Origin: JAJEFO01 sp965214325
GTDB taxonomy: Bacteria; Pseudomonadota; Alphaproteobacteria; Rhodobacterales; Rhodobacteraceae
Assembly: GCA_965214325.1 (NCBI GenBank)
Contig: CBDCBG010000005.1
Coordinates: forward strand, 399,954 to 463,953
DNA: 64,000 nt
Reading direction: 5' to 3'
Shown: positions 34,017-42,862 of the stretch, piece after piece
Numbering within the stretch: the first letter of the stretch is position 1
Layout of the letters: every line of letters begins with the position of its first letter
Made by a program: the position numbers and the translations under genes
Notes under the pieces: model-generated
What the model was told of the DNA's origin: nothing
The model's input: only the letters and a program-made list of their open reading frames with translations
Databases searched by the model: none

Positions 34017-34955
34017 ATGCCGGACGGAATGACGAACGCGACGTCCCTGGCCGACCTGCTGGGGCCGCTGGCGGCCGTGCTGGAGGAGGCCGGCACGGTC
34101 GAGATCAGCTGCAACCCTGACGGCGAGGTGTTCGTCGAGCGGTTCGGCGCGGAACCGGAGCGTTGGGGAAGGCTGGAGCCTGGCCGCACGAAGAGGTTCG
34201 TCCACTGGTGCGCCAGCTGGTCGGAGACGATGGTGTCCGGGGACCGGCCCATCCTCTCGGGGCGGATCCCGGGGACGGCGCACCGCATCGAGGCGCTGCT
34301 GCCGCCGGTCACGGACGGCCCCTGCTTCTCGATCCGGCGCCACAGGGACACGGTGCCGAGCCTCGACGAGTGCGTGCCGGATGCCGTGGCGCGCGAGATC
34401 CTGGTGACGGCCATCGCGGCGCGGAAGAACGTCCTGATCGCGGGCGCCACCGGAGCCGGCAAGACGACGCTCCTGAACGCCTGCCTGGGAGAGATGGAGC
34501 GGATCGCGCCGGAGACGCGGCTGCTCGTGATCGAGGACACGCCGGAGATCCGCTCGCCGTTCCGGAACTCGGTGGCGCTCCGGACCTCGGACGGCGTCAC
34601 CATGGACCGTCTGCTGGTCTCCGCGCTGCGCCAGGCCCCCGACAGGATCGTGGTGGGCGAGGTGCGCGAGGGCACGGTGCTGCTCACGTTGATCAAGGCC
34701 TGGAACACGGGTCATCCGGGCGGGCTCGTCACGCTGCACGCCAACTCGGCCGACGAGGTGATCGACCGCCTGTCGCTGCTCGCGACGGAGGTCATGACGG
34801 CCGATCCGGTTCCCGTTCTCATGCAGGCCACCGACCTGATCGTCTTCATCCACCGCGACACGGGACGTCCCGTGCTCTCGTCGATCCGCGCGGCGGTGCG
34901 CGACGCGGACGGCGCAACACGACTGGAGGAACTCTATGACCATCCATCTTCCTGA
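34017..34955 (+). CDS. trbB: TrbB, VirB11-type secretion ATPase
   Basis: The 312-residue hexameric traffic ATPase powers the mating-pair apparatus. Walker A GATGAGKTT is at about residues 143-151, followed by the Asp box region LLVIEDTPEIRSP, Walker B-like PDRIVVGEVREG and the His box GLVTLHANSADEV. I chose ATG 34017 since GGAG lies 7 bp upstream; GTG 34011 is too close to it. It is the first gene of the plus-strand transfer operon and overlaps trbC by 20 bp. Confidence 0.92.
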   Translation: MPDGMTNATSLADLLGPLAAVLEEAGTVEISCNPDGEVFVERFGAEPERWGRLEPGRTKRFVHWCASWSETMVSGDRPILSGRIPGTAHRIEALLPPVTDGPCFSIRRHRDTVPSLDECVPDAVAREILVTAIAARKNVLIAGATGAGKTTLLNACLGEMERIAPETRLLVIEDTPEIRSPFRNSVALRTSDGVTMDRLLVSALRQAPDRIVVGEVREGTVLLTLIKAWNTGHPGGLVTLHANSADEVIDRLSLLATEVMTADPVPVLMQATDLIVFIHRDTGRPVLSSIRAAVRDADGATRLEELYDHPSS

Positions 34956-35325
34956 GCGCCCTGCGCTCCCCCTGGCCATGGCCGCGATGCTGCTGCTTGC
35001 GGCGGGTCCGGCCCTTGCCTCCGCGCAAAGCAACCTCTTCGGGGGAAACAACCCGCTGCAGGTCTTCGTCGACTTCATGACCGGACCCTTCGCCTACGGC
35101 CTGGTGATCGTCGGGATCGTGGCGACGGGCGCGGCCCTCGTCTTCGGCAGCGAGTTCTCCGGGTTCGCGCGGCGGATGCCGCTCGTGGCCGTCGCCGGCG
35201 GCGTCGTGATCCTTGCCGACAACGTCGTCACCGCCATGTTCGGCGGCGGCGCGGGCTTCAATGTCCCGCCGGGCATGCTGCTTCAGGCATGGCCGTGGCC
35301 TGCAGCCGTGGAGGCCGGTCCGTGA
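34936..35325 (+). CDS. trbC: TrbC, VirB2-type pilin subunit
   Basis: This 129-residue precursor has a signal peptide (PLAMAAMLLLAAGPALASAQ) and two hydrophobic helices (YGLVIVGIVATGAALVFG and LVAVAGGVVILADNVVTAMF), the standard VirB2/TrbC pilin layout. It overlaps trbB upstream and the GTG start of trbG downstream (GTGA). The mature protein would form the conjugative pilus. Confidence 0.9.
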   Translation: MTIHLPERPALPLAMAAMLLLAAGPALASAQSNLFGGNNPLQVFVDFMTGPFAYGLVIVGIVATGAALVFGSEFSGFARRMPLVAVAGGVVILADNVVTAMFGGGAGFNVPPGMLLQAWPWPAAVEAGP

Positions 35326-36719
35326 GGCAAGCGCCGCCGGATTTCCTGCGCCGGATGGTGGCGCCTGCGCCGGTCATTGCCCTCGCCGGTGCCGTGCTCG
35401 CCCAGGACGTTCCGCCCGAGGACATCGGCACCGACCTGCTGGGCATCGCGCGGGAAGCCGTAGCCGACGGCGCGGTCGCGAGCGACGATCCGGCGGTCGC
35501 CGACGTGCCGCCGCTCGTCGGCGTCCCGCACCCGCTGGGAGGCACGGAGATCGTCCCGGTCCAGGAAAGCGTCGCCGAGGCGGCCCCTGAACCGCTTCCG
35601 GCGGCGCCCGCCGTGCAGGACGAGATCCCTGCCCTGCCCGTGGTCGCCGGTACGGACCCGGCCGAGCCCGGTTCGCCCTTGGCACGCGATGCAGGCATAA
35701 CGACGGCGCCGCCCGAAGTCCCTGCCCCCGCCCCCGCCGACGAGACGGCGGAGCGCGACGTCGCCACAACGGACCGCCCGAAGCCTCTCGACCTGCTCAT
35801 GGGCCTCTGGCGCGAGGCGGTGGCCTCCGGGGACACCTCCGAGGGATTCGAGGCCTGGCTCTCGGCCGAGCTGCGTCCCGAGCCGGAGGCCCCGGCCGTG
35901 CCGGGAAGCCAGGCGACCCTCACGCGCGAGGTTGCCGTTGCCTGGGACCGGCGCACCTCGCCGGTGACGCTCGGCGACGCGGGTCGGGTCGTTACGACCT
36001 TCGGGGCGGCGATACCGGTCGCGCACTGCTCGCCGCTCACGGTCTGCTACATCGAGCTGGAGCCGGGCGAGGAACTGACGGACACGCCGTCCGTGGGGGA
36101 TGCCGTGCGCTGGCAGGTGCAGCCAAAGCAGCAGGGTTGGGATCCCGTGACGGTCGTGCTGGAGATCAAGCCGGCGGCGGACGCGGTGGACACCAACCTC
36201 GTGATCCCCACGGACAGGAGGCTCTACACCATCAATCTGGTCAACGACCCGGAATACCACACGCCGATAGTCAGCTTCCGCTGGCCTGACAGCGAGGCCC
36301 GCGCGATCGCCGACGAGATCGAACGGCAGAGGGCGGAAGAGCTGGTCGGCGAGGAGGTCCTCGCGGCCGAGGCCGCGGCCCGGGCCGACATCGCCGCGAC
36401 GGAGATGGCTCGTTCCGGCGTGCCGACCGAGTCCGGACCGCGCGCGGCCGAGTTGCTGGACTTCCGGTTCAAGGTCGAGGGCAAGGCCGCCTTCCGGCCG
36501 GTGCGCGTCTTCGCGGACGGCTCCAGGACGTATTTCGATTTCCACCCGCAATACCGGGGACCCCTGCCCGCAATCGTCGCCGGCAAGGCCGAGGGCAACG
36601 CGGCGCTCAACACGCGCGTCTCCGCCAGCGGCACCCGCCTGGTCGCCGACCGGGTCGTCACGGACGTTTGGCTCCAGTCCGGACGCGAGCGCGTCCGCAT
36701 CCGGAGGATCACGAACTGA
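35322..36719 (+). CDS. trbG: TrbG, VirB9-type outer-membrane complex protein
   Basis: The product has 465 residues against about 300 for typical TrbG. The C-terminal half has family motifs VVTTFGAAIPVAHCSPLTVC, IPTDRRLYTINLVNDPEYHT and SGTRLVADRVVTDVWLQSGR. The extra length is a Pro/Ala/Glu-rich N-terminal region (about residues 20-150). The GTG start at 35322 overlaps the trbC stop; an upstream ATG at 35289 is possible. It should line the outer-membrane core with TrbH and TrbI. Confidence 0.88.
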   Translation: MRQAPPDFLRRMVAPAPVIALAGAVLAQDVPPEDIGTDLLGIAREAVADGAVASDDPAVADVPPLVGVPHPLGGTEIVPVQESVAEAAPEPLPAAPAVQDEIPALPVVAGTDPAEPGSPLARDAGITTAPPEVPAPAPADETAERDVATTDRPKPLDLLMGLWREAVASGDTSEGFEAWLSAELRPEPEAPAVPGSQATLTREVAVAWDRRTSPVTLGDAGRVVTTFGAAIPVAHCSPLTVCYIELEPGEELTDTPSVGDAVRWQVQPKQQGWDPVTVVLEIKPAADAVDTNLVIPTDRRLYTINLVNDPEYHTPIVSFRWPDSEARAIADEIERQRAEELVGEEVLAAEAAARADIAATEMARSGVPTESGPRAAELLDFRFKVEGKAAFRPVRVFADGSRTYFDFHPQYRGPLPAIVAGKAEGNAALNTRVSASGTRLVADRVVTDVWLQSGRERVRIRRITN

Positions 36720-37213
36720 CGAGGTCTCGCGAAATTCCGAAGCGCCTGCGTCACGCGGCCGCGATCGGGGCATTGGTCTTGCTGTCGGCCTGTTCCGGGG
36801 ACGGCGGCTTTCCGCTCGCGTTATCCGGCCGCGGCGGCGACGCCGGCCTTTCCGACGTGCAGGCGTGCGCGGTCGGCTACGACCTGGCCCGCCAGGTCCA
36901 CGAGCGTGTCGCGCTCACGCGCACCGTCCTTCTCGCCCCCGCGCGGGAGAACGACTGCGAGCGCCACGCGCTGGAGTATCTCCGGCGCACCGGCTTCCGG
37001 ATCGACGAGAGCGGCCACGGCGGCGCGAGCTTCACTGTCACGGTCGACCGGATGGAGGACGGGGACGTCGCTGCCGTGGCGGAGATCGGGGAAAGCCTGC
37101 GGATCGCGCGGATGTACACGCCCGTCGCGAGCGGCGTGCGCGCGGCCTCGGCCGTCACGGTGCAGGAACTCGATCCGGACACGTACCTGTCGAGGGGGGC
37201 GAGCTGGCAATGA
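36716..37213 (+). CDS. trbH: TrbH-like lipoprotein, apparent CTG start
   Basis: The product has 165 residues. The lipobox LLSAC follows a hydrophobic segment (AAAIGALVLLSAC), so it is probably an outer-membrane lipoprotein. The frame has no ATG, GTG or early TTG; CTG at 36716 overlaps the trbG stop (CTGA) and GGAGG lies about 9 bp upstream, so CTG initiation is likely. The middle region resembles TrbH, and gene order supports it. Its stop overlaps trbE (ATGA). Confidence 0.72.
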   Translation: MTRSREIPKRLRHAAAIGALVLLSACSGDGGFPLALSGRGGDAGLSDVQACAVGYDLARQVHERVALTRTVLLAPARENDCERHALEYLRRTGFRIDESGHGGASFTVTVDRMEDGDVAAVAEIGESLRIARMYTPVASGVRAASAVTVQELDPDTYLSRGASWQ

Positions 37214-39567
37214 CCGGGCGGCGTTTCATCGACGTCCTGAACTGGGCCGCTCTTGTGGCGCCCGGCGTGATGGCCTGCAAGGACGGCTCGTTTCTGGCAG
37301 GCTGGGAGGTGACGGGCATTGACAGCGAGAGCCTTGAGCCCGCCTCCCTGGCCGGGCGTCTGCGTCACCTCGGTTTCGCGCTGTCGGGCCTCGCCGACGG
37401 GGAGGCGGTGTGGGCCGTGTTCGACCGCCGCCCGTGGGTTCCGGACTCGGAGCCGGAGACCACGGGCCATGACGCGCTGGACACGCTGACGCTCGAAGCG
37501 CGCCTGCTTCTCGCCCAACCGGGCATGACGTGGAGCGACCGCCTGTGCCTGTTCCTCGCTTGGAGGCCGGAGACGCCCGGCCCGCTGGCCGCCGGGCTTG
37601 CCGGGTTCGACGAGGCATTGGCCCGCCTGGCCAGCCGGCTCGGGGCCAGCCTGACGCTGCGCCGCCTCGAGCCGGAAGGCCCGGGCGAGCCCTGCCCGTT
37701 CTGCGGCGCGCTGGCCGGGCTGCTCGGCCAGTCGCGGACCGCGCCGCGCTTCGGCGAGAGCGACCTGCCCGTCGGCCTCGACATGCTGCTCGGCGCGGAC
37801 GTGGTTCAGCCGACGCGCACCGGGCCGCTGACGGTGGACGGGCGCGCGCTTGCGATCCTCGGGCTCGAGGGGCTGCCCGTCACCTACGGGCTCGCGCCGT
37901 TCGAGCGATTCCAGGACCTGCCCTGCGCCTTCAGCTGGGTCACGCGCTACGAGGCGCTGTCGGCTGCTACCGCGCGCAGGGCCGTGCGCCGCCGCCAGCG
38001 TTTCTGGCGGCAGGGCTCTGCCGACCTCCTCGCGAACGTCGGCGGCGAGAGCGCGGGCCGCCGCGACCTCTACGGGGACGCGATGGCCGAGAGCCTGGAA
38101 CACGTGGCGGCGAGGCTGTCACGCGGCGAGGAAGGCCACGGCCACTACGTCTCGCTCTTCCTGCTTCAGGGCGAGAGCCGGGCGGCGCTGGCGCCGTCGC
38201 TCTCGCTGCTCAGGTCCGCGGCGGATGACGGGCACTACGGGCTGCGCGAGGAGCGCGGCAACGCGATCCCGGCGTTGCTGTCCGCCCTGCCCGGTCATCC
38301 GGAGGTCAACGCCCGCCGCGCCGTCCTGCGCGCCCGGGCGATGGCGGACCTGATGCCGGTGCGCACGACCTGGCGCGGGGACGCGACCTGCCCCTCGCCG
38401 CGGCTGCCGGCCGGCACGCCCGCGCTACTGGAGGCGCGCACGCGGACCGGCGAGCACTTCAGCCTGAACCTGCATCACGGAGACCTTGGCCACACGCTGA
38501 TGTTCGGCCCGACCGGGGCCGGCAAGTCCGTCCTGCTCGGGCGCATCGCCGCCGCCTGGCTGCGCTATCCGGACGCGCAGGTGATCTACTTCGACCGCCA
38601 GCGCTCGGTCGCGCATGCCTGCGCCGCGCTCGGCGGCACCTTCCTGGAGCCGGGCGTGCCCGGGTCCGGCGGCATCGCGCCCTTCGCGCATCTGCGCCGC
38701 CTCGGTACGTCCTGGGGCCTCGCGTGGCTGTCGGCGCTGGCCGGGCACGGCCTGGACCGGCGCCCGACGGCCGACGAGGCGGCCGAGCTTGCCGGCGCGG
38801 TCGAGACGCTTGCCGGCGTGGACCGCCCGACGCTGCAGATGGTCTGGGAGATCGTGCAGTCCAGGGAGCTGAGCCAGGTCCTGCACGCATGGACCCACGG
38901 CCCGGACGCGGGCATGTTCGATGCCGACCAGGCGGATGTCGGCCAGGCGCTGGACGCCGCGCCGTTCACGGTGTTCGAGACGCACGCGCTTTTCGAGGCG
39001 GCCGAGGCGGTGTCGATGCTCTCGGTGGACTACGTCTTCGCGGAGGTCGCCAGGCGGTTCGACGGCCGCCCCACGCTCGTGGTGCTGGACGAGGCGTGGT
39101 CGTTCTTCCGTCATCCGCTCTGGCGCGACAGGCTGCGCAGCTGGCTCAAGGAGGGGCGGAAGCTCAACGTCGCGGTGCTGATGGCGACGCAGTCGGTGGC
39201 GGACGCAGTGCGGAACGAGCTGACGTCCGACCTGGTCGAGAGCTGCCCGACGAAGATCTACCTGCCCAATCCGGACGCGGAGACGCCGGCGGTCCGCCAG
39301 CACTACGCGAGCCTGAGCCTGGAGCCCGCGCAGATCGACCTAATCGGACGGATCGCGCCGAAGCGCGAGCTCTATCTCGTTCAGCCGTCCGGCCGTCGCG
39401 TGATCAGCCTGCCCATGGGGCCGATGACGCTGTCGCTCCTGGGCCGCACCGGCGCGGACGACAGCGCCCGCGCGCTGAGGCTTGGCCCCGGCAACCCCGA
39501 GTTCTGGAAGGAGGACCTGAGAGATGACACCGGTTTCGATCTGCGGCGGCCGCGGGAAGCGGCCTGA
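37210..39567 (+). CDS. trbE: TrbE, VirB4-type ATPase
   Basis: The 785-residue ATPase is the largest Mpf component and energises pilus assembly and substrate transfer. Walker A FGPTGAGKSVLLG is near residues 432-444 and Walker B RPTLVVLDEAW near 620. VirB4-like RSWLKEGRKLNVAVLMATQS and CPTKIYLPNPDAETPAVRQH follow. ATG 37210 overlaps the trbH stop. It overlaps trbJ by 44 bp. Confidence 0.93.
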   Translation: MTGRRFIDVLNWAALVAPGVMACKDGSFLAGWEVTGIDSESLEPASLAGRLRHLGFALSGLADGEAVWAVFDRRPWVPDSEPETTGHDALDTLTLEARLLLAQPGMTWSDRLCLFLAWRPETPGPLAAGLAGFDEALARLASRLGASLTLRRLEPEGPGEPCPFCGALAGLLGQSRTAPRFGESDLPVGLDMLLGADVVQPTRTGPLTVDGRALAILGLEGLPVTYGLAPFERFQDLPCAFSWVTRYEALSAATARRAVRRRQRFWRQGSADLLANVGGESAGRRDLYGDAMAESLEHVAARLSRGEEGHGHYVSLFLLQGESRAALAPSLSLLRSAADDGHYGLREERGNAIPALLSALPGHPEVNARRAVLRARAMADLMPVRTTWRGDATCPSPRLPAGTPALLEARTRTGEHFSLNLHHGDLGHTLMFGPTGAGKSVLLGRIAAAWLRYPDAQVIYFDRQRSVAHACAALGGTFLEPGVPGSGGIAPFAHLRRLGTSWGLAWLSALAGHGLDRRPTADEAAELAGAVETLAGVDRPTLQMVWEIVQSRELSQVLHAWTHGPDAGMFDADQADVGQALDAAPFTVFETHALFEAAEAVSMLSVDYVFAEVARRFDGRPTLVVLDEAWSFFRHPLWRDRLRSWLKEGRKLNVAVLMATQSVADAVRNELTSDLVESCPTKIYLPNPDAETPAVRQHYASLSLEPAQIDLIGRIAPKRELYLVQPSGRRVISLPMGPMTLSLLGRTGADDSARALRLGPGNPEFWKEDLRDDTGFDLRRPREAA

Positions 39568-40402
39568 TCCGGGCGTGGCCATCGCGGTTCGGGCGCTCGC
39601 GGTCCGGGCCCTTGTCCTGGCCGCCTGCCTCGCCCTCGCTCCGCCCTTCGCCCAGGCCGGCGGGCTGACCGGGGCGGCGACGGAATGGACGCAGCTTGCC
39701 AACAACGCGGAGCTCGGCCGCCTCCTGGGCATCGAGACCCGGTCGCTGGCGACGGAGACGAAGAGCCTCCAGGCCGAGACGGAGCAGCTCAGGACGCAGC
39801 TGCAGGCGCTCGAGATCATGAGGCGCAACGTGCGCGTGCTGCCGGACCACGCGATCGGGAACGTGATCGAGCCGGTCGTGCGCCTGCACCGCGTGGCGGG
39901 CCAGGCCGGCAGCCTCGCCGGCAACGGGCGCAGCCTGGACGCGTTCCTGCGCAGCGACCTTATCACGGATCCGCTCTACGACCGCCGCGGCCTCGACCGC
40001 GCAAACCTCGCGGAGGACTACGACGACTGGGGCATCCGCTGGAACTCGTCGATGGAGACGAACCTTCGCCAGACCGGCTTCACGATGGATGACGTGGAGT
40101 CCGAGGCGGTCCTGATCGACCGGATCCAGTCGCGGATGGGGACGGAAGAAGGCCAGATGCAGGTTCTCCAGGGCGGCAACCTGGTCGCCTCCTCGATGGC
40201 CCGTCAGCTGAACGACCTGCGCCGGATCACGGCGACGCAGTCCGAGCAGACAAGCATCGCCTGGGCGCGCCGGCTGGACGAGATGGACCGCCGCGAGGCC
40301 GCCGCGCGCGACCACCAGCGCGAGACCCGCGAGGCGAGGGAGAGGCTCCGGAACGCGCCGGCCGGTCCGACGATGAACGAGCTGTTCCGGGTCGGGGAGT
40401 GA
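39524..40402 (+). CDS. trbJ: TrbJ, VirB5-type minor pilus protein
   Basis: This 292-residue protein has a signal peptide (ALVLAACLALAPPFAQAGGL) and a helical body with an early coiled coil (ETRSLATETKSLQAETEQLR). The repeat SSMARQLNDLRRITATQSEQ near the C-terminus is typical of TrbJ. It overlaps trbE at the start and trbL at the end. TrbJ is the VirB5 equivalent and in RP4 is linked to entry exclusion with TrbK. Confidence 0.88.
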   Translation: MTPVSICGGRGKRPDPGVAIAVRALAVRALVLAACLALAPPFAQAGGLTGAATEWTQLANNAELGRLLGIETRSLATETKSLQAETEQLRTQLQALEIMRRNVRVLPDHAIGNVIEPVVRLHRVAGQAGSLAGNGRSLDAFLRSDLITDPLYDRRGLDRANLAEDYDDWGIRWNSSMETNLRQTGFTMDDVESEAVLIDRIQSRMGTEEGQMQVLQGGNLVASSMARQLNDLRRITATQSEQTSIAWARRLDEMDRREAAARDHQRETREARERLRNAPAGPTMNELFRVGE

Positions 40403-40407
40403 CGGAC

Positions 40408-41652
40408 ATGGGCATGCAAACAGTCTGCCGCCGGATCCTGGCCGCGGCTGTTCCTGCCGGCTTCGTTGTCGTGCCGCTGTTCTGGCCCGAGCCGGCGCTG
40501 GCCCAGGTGGGCGACGCCCTGGACGCGTCGGTGAGGGCCCTGGAAACCGTGTTCAGGCAGTCGGCCGACACGCTCGGCGTCTGGGCGCGGCAGCTCCTGC
40601 TCGGCCTGCTCGTGCTGGACCTCGTCTGGCGGAGCGGCAAGTGGCTGCTCTCCGGACAGTCCGTGGGCGAGTTCGCCGAGCCGATGGTGTACACGATCGG
40701 CATCGTGGGCCTTGCATGGGGCTTCACGACTCTGGCGCCGGACGTCGTGGGCTGGGTTGCGCGGCAGGCCACGATCCTCTCCAACGATGCGCTTCCGGGC
40801 GCAGGGTCGGCGCTCACGCCGTCCGGCATCATGGGAGCCGGACTCGATCGGGCGCTTGAATGGGTCGAAGCCGCAAACGTGCTGGATCCGGAGAGCTGGG
40901 CGCTTCTCGTCTGCGCCTTCATCGCGCTCGTCATGATGGCGGCGGAGCTGGCGATGGTGATCCTCGTCTACGCGGAGATGTACCTGGTGGGCCTGGTCGG
41001 CCTCGTCACGCTCGGCTTCGCGGGGCTGGCGCAGACGCGCGGCGTCGCCACGCGCTACGTCATGACGATGTTCGCCAAGGGCTTCAAGCTGATGACGCTT
41101 CTTCTTGTGGCGGACGCGGCGCACGGCCTTGCCGAGATTGCGGAGGCGACAACCCGCACGGTCGGGCAAACGACGAACTCGATGCGATTCGCGAACGTGC
41201 CGTCGCCGACCTCGTTCGAGGGGTCGGTGACGGTGGCGGGCGCGATGTCGGCGGTCCTCCTCCAGATGATCGGCGTCGCGCTGATGCTCACCCTGCCGGC
41301 GGCGGTGGAGCGGCTCGTCGCGGGCGCCGCGGTCGGCGACGCGGCGGGCACCGGCGGGCGGATGGTGGCCGGCGCCGCGGTGAGCGGCGGAGTGGCCGCT
41401 GCGGGCGCCGCGCTGGGAGCGACGGGCGGCGCGGCGGCGGCAGGCGGACCGGCCCTGAAGGCGGCCAGGGGCATGGATCCCGCGTCCGCGGCCACGTCCG
41501 TGGCCAAGTCCGTGGGTCTGGGTGCGCTGAAGGGCGGCGTGAACTGGGGCCAGGTCGCCTCGGAGCGCGGGGGGATCGGCAAGGAGCTTGGAGCGCGGCT
41601 CAGCGACCGCGTCAACCGCATGGGCGCCAGGGATCCGGAGGGCGACTCGTGA
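40408..41652 (+). CDS. trbL: TrbL, VirB6-type inner-membrane channel protein
   Basis: The product has about 414 residues. A signal-like N-terminus is followed by a cluster of five to six transmembrane helices in residues 30-310 and a Gly/Ala-rich C-terminal tail (GGAAAAGGPALKAARGMDP). ATG 40408 follows GGGGAG; GTG 40399 overlapping the trbJ stop is an alternative. No trbK gene is visible between trbJ and trbL. Confidence 0.9.
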   Translation: MGMQTVCRRILAAAVPAGFVVVPLFWPEPALAQVGDALDASVRALETVFRQSADTLGVWARQLLLGLLVLDLVWRSGKWLLSGQSVGEFAEPMVYTIGIVGLAWGFTTLAPDVVGWVARQATILSNDALPGAGSALTPSGIMGAGLDRALEWVEAANVLDPESWALLVCAFIALVMMAAELAMVILVYAEMYLVGLVGLVTLGFAGLAQTRGVATRYVMTMFAKGFKLMTLLLVADAAHGLAEIAEATTRTVGQTTNSMRFANVPSPTSFEGSVTVAGAMSAVLLQMIGVALMLTLPAAVERLVAGAAVGDAAGTGGRMVAGAAVSGGVAAAGAALGATGGAAAAGGPALKAARGMDPASAATSVAKSVGLGALKGGVNWGQVASERGGIGKELGARLSDRVNRMGARDPEGDS

Positions 41653-42191
41653 CGGAGACGGTGCTGGACGCCCTGGCGGCAAGGCCGTCGCTGTGGATCG
41701 CCGTGGCCGTGGTGGCGACCGCCGCCGTCCTGGCGCTCGCCCTGCGCCTGCGGAAACCGCGCGTCCTTGTCGGCCCCGTGTGGGTGACGGACGGGGACGG
41801 CGTCAGGGTGCGGGGACGCAAGGTCCGGATCGCCGGCATCGACGCCCCGGAATGGGACCAGCGCGCCCAGGACGCGGACGGGAACTGGTTCGCGCACGGA
41901 GCGCAGGTCAAGCGCGCGCTTATCGACAAGATAGGCGGGACCCGGGTTCGGGTGGACGTGGAGGAGTGGGACAGGTTCGGACGCGCCGTGGGCACGGTGT
42001 ACACTCTCGACGGCCGGGACATCGGAGAGTGGCTGGTGAGGGAAGGGCACGCCCATGCCGCCCGTGACGACCGTTACAGGGAGGTCGAGCAGGAAGCCAG
42101 GGACGCCTCGCGCGGGATGTGGAGCCACAGGCGGAACATCGACCCGCAGGCCTGGCGGCACGTGGCGCGACGGAAACGGAAGCGGAAATGA
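41649..42191 (+). CDS. Membrane-anchored SNase-like nuclease inside the trb operon
   Basis: The GTG start at 41649 overlaps the trbL stop and the gene overlaps trbF by 4 bp. The 180-residue product has one N-terminal helix (LWIAVAVVATAAVLALALRL) and then an SNase domain with DGDGVRVRGRKVRIAGIDAP, EEWDRFGRAVGTV and SRGMWSHRRNIDPQAWRH. It replaces nothing in standard trb operons. Position and coupling point to a function in transfer, possibly acting on DNA in the periplasm, but this is inference. Confidence 0.85.
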   Translation: MTETVLDALAARPSLWIAVAVVATAAVLALALRLRKPRVLVGPVWVTDGDGVRVRGRKVRIAGIDAPEWDQRAQDADGNWFAHGAQVKRALIDKIGGTRVRVDVEEWDRFGRAVGTVYTLDGRDIGEWLVREGHAHAARDDRYREVEQEARDASRGMWSHRRNIDPQAWRHVARRKRKRK

Positions 42192-42862
42192 GCGGCGAGG
42201 CGACCCCCCGGCCCTCTCCCGAGGCCCGCGCCCGCGCGGCCTGGGAGGACCGGCACGGCTCGCTGGCCCGCGAGCGCGACCGCTGGATGCGCGCCGCCAT
42301 GGGCAGCCTTGGCGTAGCCGCGGTTGCCGTCTCCTTCGGCATCTGGGCGGCGGTGAGCACGGAATACGTGCCCTACGTCGTCACCGTCGACGGGCTGAGC
42401 CGGCCTGCGGCCGCGCTCGCGCCGCGCGAGATCACCGACTGGCCGGACGCGGTGGTTCGCCACGAGCTCGCCGCGTTCCTGCGCGACTGGCGCTCGGTCT
42501 CGTCGGACCGGGCGGCGATGGAAGGCCGGTTCCGCCGACTGCAGTATTTCATCGAGCGGAACTCGCCGGCCGATCTCAAGGTCATCGAGTGGGCCCGCGA
42601 TCCGGAAACCAACCCGTTTGAGCTGGCCAAGACGCGGACGGCGGACGTGGAGGTCCTGGCCGTGAACCTGCTCGGCGGCCGGAGCTGGCTCGCCGAGTGG
42701 ATCGAGACGCGCCGGAACCGCACCAGTGGCAGGGCCGAGGCGGCGCGGCGCTTCCAGGGCACCTTCGAGCTCGGGCGGCGCGTCGTGCGCGACGACGCGG
42801 TGCTTCTGCAGAATCCCCTGGGGATGGTGATCGAGGAGTTCGACATCGTGAGGGTCAAGTGA
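42188..42862 (+). CDS. trbF: TrbF, VirB8-type assembly protein
   Basis: This 224-residue bitopic inner-membrane protein has a cytoplasmic N-terminus rich in Arg/Ala, one helix (SLGVAAVAVSFGIWAAVSTE) and a periplasmic VirB8-like domain. Typical segments are YVPYVVTVDGLSRPAAALAP and FQGTFELGRRVVRDDAVLLQ, ending NPLGMVIEEFDIVRVK. ATG 42188 overlaps the nuclease stop. It links inner-membrane and outer-membrane parts of the secretion channel. Confidence 0.9.
   Translation: MSGEATPRPSPEARARAAWEDRHGSLARERDRWMRAAMGSLGVAAVAVSFGIWAAVSTEYVPYVVTVDGLSRPAAALAPREITDWPDAVVRHELAAFLRDWRSVSSDRAAMEGRFRRLQYFIERNSPADLKVIEWARDPETNPFELAKTRTADVEVLAVNLLGGRSWLAEWIETRRNRTSGRAEAARRFQGTFELGRRVVRDDAVLLQNPLGMVIEEFDIVRVK

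Noticed and set aside
35283..36773. 496-codon antisense frame over trbG
   Set aside because: Shadow frame; trbG has clear VirB9 motifs and operon coupling.
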